Shown here one piece after another: positions 21,488-27,157 of a stretch of DNA of 27,157 bases. The notes below the pieces were generated by a model. The model was not told the DNA's origin, did no database searches, and worked only from the letters and a program-made list of their open reading frames with translations. This DNA comes from a virus. The position numbers were made by a program, and so were the translations under genes. Within the stretch, counting starts at the first letter, position 1. Each line of letters opens with the position of its first letter. The DNA is taken from positions 1-27,157 of the IMG/VR virus record IMGVR_UViG_3300021960_000412; one strand, written 5' to 3'.

Positions 21488-22943
21488 TATTGTAATTGCG
21501 AAAAAGAACGAAGTCTTCCTGAAGATTAAAGCAGAACCGCATATCTTTCAGGAACTATCCGAACACTTTACTTTTGATGTACCAGGGGCAAAGTTTATGC
21601 CTCAGTACAGAAGTAAGTATTGGGATGGAAAGATTCGTCTTTTCTCAACACATACTGGAGAAATTTACGTTGGTTTGTTAGATAAAGTTTGTGCATGGGC
21701 GAAGAAATACGATTACAATATTGAGTTTGAAAATAATAAGTTCTACGGAACTCCTTTAGAAGAGAATGAAATGATTTCTCGTGAAGGAGTTAAAGATTAC
21801 ATGACTCGGATCTCTAAACATAAACCTAGAGATTATCAGGTTGATGCAGTCTATGATGCACTCAGATACAATCGCAAACTTCTAATCTCACCAACTGCAT
21901 CAGGCAAATCTCTGATGATTTACTCTGTTGTCAGGTACTTTGCAGAAAGAGATAAGAAGATCCTCCTGGTCGTTCCTACAACGTCTCTGGTGGAACAAAT
22001 GTATAAAGACTTTGTGGACTATGGATGGAACGCTGAGGACTTCTGCCACCGCATCTACAGCGGTCGTGAGAAGACGAATGAGTTCCCTGTAGTCATAACT
22101 ACCTGGCAGTCCATCTACAAACTGCCTAGAGGGTTCTACGATGCGTTTGATGTAGTCATTGGAGATGAGGCTCACCAGTTCAAATCAAAGTCTCTGGTCA
22201 ACATCATGACCAAGATGGACAACACAAAATATAGATTTGGATTTACTGGTACTCTTGACGGTACTCAAACTCATAAATGGGTTTTGGAAGGACTCTTTGG
22301 GCCGTCATATAAAGTTACTCAAACCAAAGAACTGATTGACAAGGGTCACCTCTCCAAACTTCAAATTAAAATTATTATTCTCAAACACAATCCACAAACC
22401 TTTGAGAACTTTGAAGATGAAGTTCAGTTCATTATTGGACATCCCAAGAGAAACAAGTTTATCAAGAATCTTGCATTAGATCTTAAAGGCAATACTCTTA
22501 TTTTATTCTCTAGAGTCGAATCTCATGGTCAACCTTTATACGAATCGATAAATAATTCTGTAAAAGATGGACGTAAAGTTTTTTACGTTCATGGTGGTGT
22601 TGATGCTGGAGAAAGAGAATTAGTCCGAGAAATCACTGAAAGAGAAGATAATGCAATTATTGTTGCATCTTATGGGACATTCTCAACTGGTATTAATATT
22701 AAAAACCTACACAACGTTATATTTGCATCACCATCAAAATCAAGAATCCGTAATCTTCAATCTATTGGTAGGGTTCTAAGAAAAGGAAATAATAAAACCC
22801 AAGCAGTTCTTTATGATATTGCTGATGATTGCACAAAAAATTCAAGAAAAAACTACACACTAAACCATCTCATTGAAAGAGTAAAAATTTACAATGAAGA
22901 GAATTTTAATTATGAATTTGTACAGGTAAATTTAAAAGAATGA
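21480..22943 (+). CDS. uvsW: DNA/RNA helicase UvsW
   Basis: Start ATG 21480 (M-T-D-I-V-I-A-K-K-N-E-V) gives 487 residues (T4 UvsW 502). It is an SF2 helicase: Q-like region K-P-R-D-Y-Q (115-120), Walker A S-P-T-A-S-G-K-S (137-144), T-T-W-Q (207-210), D-E-A-H (229-232), G-F-T-G-T-L-D (254-260), and motif VI Q-S-I-G-R-V-L-R-K-G (427-436). The N-terminal ~100 residues include the W-D-G-K-I-R-L substrate-binding domain of UvsW. In T4 it unwinds R-loops and branched DNA, moving replication from origin-dependent to recombination-dependent initiation. The start at 21447 in the same frame is rejected because it runs deep into uvsY. Confidence 0.94.
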   Translation: MTDIVIAKKNEVFLKIKAEPHIFQELSEHFTFDVPGAKFMPQYRSKYWDGKIRLFSTHTGEIYVGLLDKVCAWAKKYDYNIEFENNKFYGTPLEENEMISREGVKDYMTRISKHKPRDYQVDAVYDALRYNRKLLISPTASGKSLMIYSVVRYFAERDKKILLVVPTTSLVEQMYKDFVDYGWNAEDFCHRIYSGREKTNEFPVVITTWQSIYKLPRGFYDAFDVVIGDEAHQFKSKSLVNIMTKMDNTKYRFGFTGTLDGTQTHKWVLEGLFGPSYKVTQTKELIDKGHLSKLQIKIIILKHNPQTFENFEDEVQFIIGHPKRNKFIKNLALDLKGNTLILFSRVESHGQPLYESINNSVKDGRKVFYVHGGVDAGERELVREITEREDNAIIVASYGTFSTGINIKNLHNVIFASPSKSRIRNLQSIGRVLRKGNNKTQAVLYDIADDCTKNSRKNYTLNHLIERVKIYNEENFNYEFVQVNLKE

Positions 22944-23350
22944 TGGAAGAAGATTTCTATGCAGTAATAAAATTAGTCACTGGAGAAGAAATATTCTCCA
23001 TTGTTTCTCCAACGGAGGAATATGATAGACTATTTTTGATTCTTCACAACCCTGTTGTCATAGAAGTCATTATGATGAAACAAATTGGAATGCAAGGATA
23101 TAAAATAGATCCATGGCTTAAATTCGCTGATGACGATACATTTTTATTGAATATGGATAGAGTCGTCACTATTAGTGAAGTAAAAGATGAAGATACTATT
23201 GAAATGTATAAAAAGTTTTTAAATCAACAAGAAACTAAAGACGAAAATCCCAACGGAATAAGTAGAGAAATGGGATATATTTCTTCAGTTTCTGAAGCAA
23301 GGACACAATTTGAAAAGCTTTATAGATCTAAAGATATTAAAGATAGCTGA
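22940..23350 (+). CDS. Conserved hypothetical protein, Sm-like N-terminus (136 aa)
   Basis: Coupled to uvsW by ATGA overlap. The N-terminal ~85 residues look like a small beta barrel: F-Y-A-V-I-K-L-V-T-G-E-E-I-F-S-I-V-S-P, then L-H-N-P-V-V-I-E-V and D-T-F-L-L-N-M-D-R-V-V-T-I-S-E-V. The pattern of strands with (K/R)-L-x-(T/N)-G-E-E and a late D-x-V-x-x-(I/V) recalls Sm/LSm-like folds, and similar proteins are common in marine T4-like phages in this position. The rest is helical and charged (E-M-Y-K-K-F-L, A-R-T-Q-F-E-K-L-Y). RNA or protein binding is a guess. It is the last gene before the gp55 promoter. Confidence 0.72.
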   Translation: MMEEDFYAVIKLVTGEEIFSIVSPTEEYDRLFLILHNPVVIEVIMMKQIGMQGYKIDPWLKFADDDTFLLNMDRVVTISEVKDEDTIEMYKKFLNQQETKDENPNGISREMGYISSVSEARTQFEKLYRSKDIKDS

Positions 23351-23396
23351 TGTCTTTGAAACTCCACAGAGTAATTGTACCGGTTATTGGGGGGTC

Positions 23397-23425
23397 TTGT
23401 CAAGAGTTGTTCATAATGTTATAAT
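23397..23425 (+). promoter_or_regulatory. Host sigma70-type promoter for gp55
   Basis: TTGTCA (23397-23402), a 17-base spacer, then TATAAT (23420-23425). This is a near-consensus primary-sigma promoter, about 36 bases upstream of the gp55 start, in the only sizeable gap (110 bases) of the right half. No late box is present here. Confidence 0.75.
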
Positions 23426-23460
23426 TTAAACAACTTAAGATAAAAGGGACTTATGGACTT

Positions 23461-23934
23461 ATGCAAAAACGCAAGAGATCAGAACATTACGTTAACAACA
23501 AGGAATTTTTAGAAGCAATTGTTCAATATAAAATTGACGTAAAGAGAGCTGAAGAAAACGGACTTCCAAAACCTCGTATTACCAATTACCTTGGCGAGTG
23601 TTTCCTGAAGATTGCTACTCACCTTTCATACAAACCAAACTTTGTCAATTACATGTTCCGTGAGGACATGATCTGTGACGGAATCGAGAATTGTGTTCAG
23701 TACATTCATAATTTTAATCCTGAGAAATCTTCGAATCCTTTTGCTTACTTTACGCAGATCATTCATTACGCATTTCTCCGTAGAATCCAGAAGGAGAAAA
23801 AACAGATGGAGATCAGAAGTAAAATCATTGAGAGGTCTGGTTATGACGAAGTGTTCACGGTAGATGATGACTACGGCAACTCTTCCGACTATAATAGCAT
23901 TAAGGATTCTATTCAAACAAAAATGTATCAATGA
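23461..23934 (+). CDS. gp55: Late-transcription sigma factor gp55
   Basis: A 157-residue protein (T4 gp55 185). It is a minimal sigma factor that, with the sliding clamp, directs host RNA polymerase to TATAAATA late promoters. Typical segments are Y-V-N-N-K-E-F-L-E-A-I, the region-2-like helices L-G-E-C-F-L-K-I-A-T-H-L, F-R-E-D-M-I-C-D-G-I-E-N-C and N-P-F-A-Y-F-T-Q-I-I-H-Y-A-F-L-R-R-I-Q-K (the promoter-melting/-10 reading helix), and K-K-Q-M-E-I-R. Start ATG 23461 has AAAAGGGA about 11 bases upstream; an out-of-frame ATG at 23453 lies in between. Driven by its own host-type promoter, and overlapping gp47 by ATGA. Confidence 0.93.
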   Translation: MQKRKRSEHYVNNKEFLEAIVQYKIDVKRAEENGLPKPRITNYLGECFLKIATHLSYKPNFVNYMFREDMICDGIENCVQYIHNFNPEKSSNPFAYFTQIIHYAFLRRIQKEKKQMEIRSKIIERSGYDEVFTVDDDYGNSSDYNSIKDSIQTKMYQ

Positions 23935-24977
23935 CCCTAGTTGCATGTGTGACTGACACCCATTATGGTGCCAGAAAAGGTAGTAAAACCTTTCATGATT
24001 ATTTTAAAAAGTTCTATGAAGATATTTTCTTCCCAGAACTAGAGAAGAGAAATATTAAACACTGTATTCACCTTGGTGATGCATTTGATAGCCGTAAGTC
24101 CATTGATTTCTGGTGTCTGAACTGGGCAAAAGAAAATGTCTATGACAGGTTCCGTGATCTTGGAGTTACTGTTTATCAAATTGTAGGTAACCACGACGCA
24201 TATTATAAGAACACGAATGAAGTCAACTCCATCGAGTCCCTTTTAAGAGAGTATGACAACATTGTTCCTATCTCTAGTCCTGGTGAATACGATGTTGCAG
24301 GAATGAACACCTTTATGATTCCCTGGATTTCTGCAGAGAATCAAGAAGAAACACTTACCAAACTTTCTAAGACTAAAGCAAAGGCTGCGTTTGGTCACTT
24401 GGAACTACAAGGATTTGCAGTTTATCCTGGTAATGTTCAACAACATGGTATGGAAACTAATGTCCTCGACAAGTTTCAAATTGTTTGTTCTGGACACTAT
24501 CACACTCGTTCTAACAACGGTAAAATTTTCTATCTTGGCAATCCTTATCAGTTGTTCTGGAATGATGTAAACGATAAACGTGGATTCAACTTCTTTGATA
24601 CGGAAACGTTTGATTTGGAGTTTGTTGAGAATCCTTATACGATGTTTGAACGGATTTATTATGAAGATAATAAACCACAACTATTCAATGCAGAACCTTA
24701 CAAGGACAAGATCGTAAAGATTATTGTTCGTAAGAAGTCTGATCAACTTCAGTTTGAAAAGTTTGTTGACAAGATTTATAAGACTGGTGTAGTAGATATT
24801 AAAATCGTTGAAAACTTTGAAGTAAACGATGATGATGTAGAGTTTGACTCTGAAAAAGTCGAAGATACTATCACCATTTTAAATAAATACGTTGAGGACT
24901 CTGATTTTGGTCTAGATAAAGAAAAGGTCAAAACACTTTTACGAGAAGTCTACCAGGAAGCTTGCGAGATGGAATAA
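23931..24977 (+). CDS. gp47: Recombination exonuclease subunit gp47 (SbcD/Mre11-like)
   Basis: A 348-residue metallophosphoesterase (T4 gp47 339). The phosphodiesterase motifs are all present: D-T-H (D9, H11), G-D-A-F-D (49-53), G-N-H-D (86-89), G-H (155-156) and G-H-Y-H (188-191), which bind the two catalytic metal ions. With gp46 it resects DNA ends to feed UvsX/UvsY recombination and contributes to host DNA breakdown. The C-terminal part is acidic and helical and probably contacts gp46. It begins inside the gp55 stop (ATGA) and is followed after one base by a small gene that separates it from gp46. Confidence 0.95.
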   Translation: MTLVACVTDTHYGARKGSKTFHDYFKKFYEDIFFPELEKRNIKHCIHLGDAFDSRKSIDFWCLNWAKENVYDRFRDLGVTVYQIVGNHDAYYKNTNEVNSIESLLREYDNIVPISSPGEYDVAGMNTFMIPWISAENQEETLTKLSKTKAKAAFGHLELQGFAVYPGNVQQHGMETNVLDKFQIVCSGHYHTRSNNGKIFYLGNPYQLFWNDVNDKRGFNFFDTETFDLEFVENPYTMFERIYYEDNKPQLFNAEPYKDKIVKIIVRKKSDQLQFEKFVDKIYKTGVVDIKIVENFEVNDDDVEFDSEKVEDTITILNKYVEDSDFGLDKEKVKTLLREVYQEACEME

Positions 24978-24978
24978 T

Positions 24979-25245
24979 ATGTATATGTTAACGCCATACG
25001 GAGATGAAGACGGTGCTTATGCTGTCAGAGATTCGCATGGAACTAAAACATTATATTTTTTTCAAGATGAGGATGATGCTGAAAGATTTTTAATCTTGTT
25101 GGAAGCAGATGACCACCCAAAAATGGAAGTTGTAGAAATTGATCCAGAACTTGCAATAAAGGCGTGTCACGAGTATAATTACAACTATGCTATCATCTCT
25201 CCAGATGACCTTGTGATTCCTCCTAGACCAAATGATAATTTTTAA
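24979..25245 (+). CDS. DUF3110-like small protein (88 aa)
   Basis: Lies between gp47 (one base) and gp46 (14-base overlap). The core reads A-Y-A-V-R-D, L-Y-F-F-Q-D-E-D-D-A-E-R-F (28-40), L-L-E-A-D-D-H-P (44-51), then V-V-E-I-D, and ends I-I-S-P-D-D-L-V-I-P-P. This is the pattern of DUF3110 proteins, a family concentrated in cyanobacteria, where F-(x)-D-E-D-D-A-x-R-(F/Y) and L-L-E-A are typical. The family has no established function. A second ATG (24985) in frame is an alternative start. Location inside the 47/46 unit suggests a role tied to the nuclease, or simply cargo acquired from a host. Confidence 0.75.
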   Translation: MYMLTPYGDEDGAYAVRDSHGTKTLYFFQDEDDAERFLILLEADDHPKMEVVEIDPELAIKACHEYNYNYAIISPDDLVIPPRPNDNF

Positions 25246-26950
25246 AAACATTCGTTGGAAAAATTTCCTGTCAACTGGAAATAATTTCACTGAAGTGAAT
25301 TTTCAAGACGCTAATACAAACTTAATTGTAGGAACAAATGGTTCTGGTAAGAGTACGATCCTAGACGCTCTTACCTTTTCTTTGTATAACAAACCATTCC
25401 GAAAGATTAATAAACCTCAACTTATCAACTCAGTAAATGAAAAAGACTGTGTTGTTGAGATTGAGTTTTCTATTGGCAATCGTGAATACAAGGTAGTTCG
25501 TGGAATCAAACCAAATGTGTTTGAGATCTGGGTAGACGGAAAAATGCAAGATCAAGATTCTGCAGCTCAAGATCAACAGAAGAAACTAGAAGAAAGTATT
25601 CTTAAACTTAACTATAAGTCTTTTACTCAGACTGTCATTTTGGGATCGGCAACCTTTGTCCCATTTATGCAGCTGACCTCTGCTAATCGTAGAGAGATCG
25701 TTGAGGATCTTTTGGATATTAAGATCTTCTCCACGATGAATAACATCCTGAAAGATCGGATGCGTAAAACTAATGAACTCATTCGTGAGTACTCAATCAA
25801 GAAGGATATGGTTGAGGAAAAGATTGAGATGCAAGAAAACTTTATCCGTGATTTGGATAAGAGTGGTAAAGAACGAATCGGTAAGAAAGAAAATAGTATT
25901 CAGGAAATAGAAACTGAGATTGAAGAAGTCACTGATCAAAACGAGACTCTTTTATCCAAGATTGATACGGAACTCCAACCCGAGTTAGAGAAACTTAACA
26001 ATTCAAAGTCTACGCTCAAAAAACTCAATCAACTCAGAGCCAAACTGGAACAAAAGATACAAACTTTGGTTTCTGAACATAAGTTTTTCCAAGAAAATAC
26101 GGTTTGCCCTACCTGTACCCAGAGCATTGAGAATGAATTTCGCTTAAATAAAATTGTAGATATTGAGGAGAAATCCAAAGAACTCAATGACGGATACCGA
26201 GAGTTGGAGGATGCAATCAATGTAGAACAGGAAAAAGACGAACAATTCTTATCTTATTCTACGGAGATTAACAGACTCAACAATGACATTTCAAAAAACA
26301 ATGTTAAGATTACTGGGCTTAACAAACAAATCAGAACTCTTAGAAACGAAATTCAAGAAATTACCGAACAAATACAAAATAGAAATTCTGAAAGGGAAGC
26401 CCTTGACAATTTAATAAAAGATCTTGATACAGTAGAAAAACAAAGGTCTACGGAAAAAGAACAAGTAAATTATTATGAGTTCGCTCATTCACTCATGAAA
26501 GATGGTGGAGTGAAGTCCAAGATCATCAAAAAGTATCTGCCTCTTATGAATCAGCAGATAAACAAGTATCTACAGATGATGGACTTCTACATCAACTTCA
26601 CGTTGGATGAAGAGTTTAAGGAGGTTATCAAGTCACCAGTACACGAAGACTTTAGTTATGAATCGTTTAGTGAAGGTGAGAAGATGCGTATTGACCTATC
26701 TCTCTTGTTTACCTGGCGGGACATTGCCAAACTCAGAAACTCGGCCAGTACAAATCTTCTCATTCTAGACGAAATCTTTGATAGTTCACTAGATGACGCA
26801 GGAACCGATTTCTTTACCAAGATCATTCGTTATGTAATTCAGGATGCTCACGTATTCGTAATCTCACACAAGACAGACGATATCATGGATAAGTTTGACA
26901 AGGTGATGAGATTTGATAAAGTAAAGGGATTCAGTAAACTAGTGTCATGA
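25232..26950 (+). CDS. gp46: Recombination exonuclease subunit gp46 (SbcC/Rad50-like ATPase)
   Basis: A 572-residue SMC-like ATPase (T4 gp46 560). Walker A is G-T-N-G-S-G-K-S-T (34-42). Residues ~180-290 and ~300-410 are two long coiled-coil arms joined by the zinc hook C-P-T-C (292-295). The ABC signature F-S-E-G-E-K-M-R (479-486) and Walker B L-L-I-L-D-E-I-F-D (509-517) follow, then V-I-S-H-K (543-547). It dimerises through ATP and the hook, and drives gp47 nuclease in end resection for recombination-dependent replication. The start overlaps the DUF3110-like gene by 14 bases; the stop overlaps the next ORF by ATGA. Confidence 0.96.
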   Translation: MIIFKNIRWKNFLSTGNNFTEVNFQDANTNLIVGTNGSGKSTILDALTFSLYNKPFRKINKPQLINSVNEKDCVVEIEFSIGNREYKVVRGIKPNVFEIWVDGKMQDQDSAAQDQQKKLEESILKLNYKSFTQTVILGSATFVPFMQLTSANRREIVEDLLDIKIFSTMNNILKDRMRKTNELIREYSIKKDMVEEKIEMQENFIRDLDKSGKERIGKKENSIQEIETEIEEVTDQNETLLSKIDTELQPELEKLNNSKSTLKKLNQLRAKLEQKIQTLVSEHKFFQENTVCPTCTQSIENEFRLNKIVDIEEKSKELNDGYRELEDAINVEQEKDEQFLSYSTEINRLNNDISKNNVKITGLNKQIRTLRNEIQEITEQIQNRNSEREALDNLIKDLDTVEKQRSTEKEQVNYYEFAHSLMKDGGVKSKIIKKYLPLMNQQINKYLQMMDFYINFTLDEEFKEVIKSPVHEDFSYESFSEGEKMRIDLSLLFTWRDIAKLRNSASTNLLILDEIFDSSLDDAGTDFFTKIIRYVIQDAHVFVISHKTDDIMDKFDKVMRFDKVKGFSKLVS

Positions 26951-27126
26951 CCACTCCAAACTGGCAACACAACTCTGGGAAAACCCAGAAACGAAAACTT
27001 AAACCGCAAGCAATGAGGGCACGTAAAGAAGCCCTCAGACACTTTAAAAACCGTCACATGACCTCTCGGAAACGGGAGGTTTCGTCGTATATTGGCTACA
27101 TACGAAACGAAGTCCATGTCTGTTAA
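26947..27126 (+). CDS. Small basic hypothetical protein (59 aa)
   Basis: An ORF that starts inside the gp46 stop (ATGA) and ends 11 bases into the next start. It encodes 59 residues with many Lys and Arg: W-Q-H-N-S-G-K-T-Q-K-R-K-L-K-P-Q-A, then R-A-R-K-E-A-L-R-H-F-K-N-R and a short C-terminal Y-I-G-Y-I-R segment. I do not recognise it. Tight overlaps at both ends favour a real gene. Against it, a GAAA-loop hairpin (27062-27079) lies within the ORF and could be a terminator in non-coding DNA. If translated, nucleic acid binding is possible on charge alone. Confidence 0.5.
   Translation: MTTPNWQHNSGKTQKRKLKPQAMRARKEALRHFKNRHMTSRKREVSSYIGYIRNEVHVC
27062..27079 (+). other. GAAA-tetraloop hairpin, possible weak terminator
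   Basis: CCTCTCG (27062-27068) pairs with CGGGAGG (27073-27079), with one T-G wobble, around GAAA; only TTT follows, then CGTCG. It would separate gp46 from the next gene, but it lies within a putative small ORF and the T tract is short. Confidence 0.35.
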
Positions 27127-27157
27127 CCACGAAGTCAAGGGCAACCTCGCCCGTCTC
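27116..27157 (+). CDS. Start of next gene (14 codons, cut by window edge)
   Basis: ATG 27116 opens a frame that runs to the window end: M-S-V-N-H-E-V-K-G-N-L-A-R-L. The codons (GGC, AAC, CTC, GCC, CGT) look coding. In T4-like cyanophages the stretch between gp46 and clamp gp45 often holds a metallopeptidase-like protein with a similar M-S-V-N-H-E start, which I recall only loosely. Fourteen residues cannot establish identity. No strong ribosome site is visible. Confidence 0.5.
   Translation, partial: MSVNHEVKGNLARL

Noticed and set aside
23453-23512. Out-of-frame ATG (19 codons) overlapping the gp55 start
   Set aside because: The ribosome site is too close (3 bases) to this ATG and fits ATG 23461 better; a leader peptide cannot be excluded but has no support.
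24876-24892. ATAAATA within gp47
   Set aside because: It lies in coding sequence with no gene start 30-45 bases downstream; in A/T-rich DNA this is expected by chance. The same applies to GATAAATA in uvsW near 22549.

Overview
The window is a stretch of a T4-like myovirus genome, almost certainly a cyanophage of marine Synechococcus or Prochlorococcus. Every convincing gene is on the + strand and packed with ATGA-type or short overlaps. The gene order is the T4 virion and recombination core: 13-14-15-16-17-18-19-20-67-21-22-23, then 3-uvsY-uvsW-55-47-46. The cyanophage assignment rests on gp3 following gp23, on a DUF3110-like gene (a family typical of cyanobacteria) between gp47 and gp46, on a low-GC genome with NATAAATA late promoters, and on gp13/gp14/gp15 of the cyanophage type. 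No tRNA, CRISPR array, transposon or integrase was seen, and no gene-free stretch exceeds about 110 bases.

Region 1 (1-1945) holds four tandem tail-fibre/appendage-like paralogues. The first is cut by the window edge, and its last 185 bases are an almost exact copy of the end of the next gene. Region 2 (1993-3195) has a small tail-associated protein and an AT-rich 2OG-Fe(II) oxygenase-like gene. A terminator hairpin follows, with a late promoter embedded in its 5' arm. Region 3 (3251-11464) is neck, tail completion and DNA packaging: gp13, gp14, gp15, small terminase gp16, a large patchwork protein (788 aa), a 56-aa NblA-like small protein, large terminase gp17 and a small zinc-binding protein.

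Region 4 (11551-20290) is tail and head: sheath gp18, tube gp19, portal gp20, core protein gp67, an unknown triple-repeat protein, protease gp21, scaffold gp22 and major capsid protein gp23. It is closed by a strong UUCG-loop terminator. Region 5 (20373-27157) holds a small conserved protein, tail terminator gp3, recombination mediator UvsY, helicase UvsW, a small unknown protein, and late sigma factor gp55 behind a near-consensus host-type promoter. The SbcD/SbcC-like nuclease pair gp47/gp46 follows, then a small basic ORF and the start of another gene.

The genes work together in a clear order. Host-type transcription reaches gp55 and the recombination block. gp55 then directs RNA polymerase to TATAAATA-like boxes placed about 30-45 bases upstream of many virion genes. 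gp46/47, UvsY and UvsW drive recombination-dependent replication, whose concatemers are packaged by gp16/gp17 through portal gp20 into gp23 heads built on gp22/gp67 and matured by gp21. The least explained parts are the 788-aa mosaic protein, the NblA-like ORF, the RHD-NNP repeat protein, the nested promoter/terminator before gp13 and the tail-fibre duplication.
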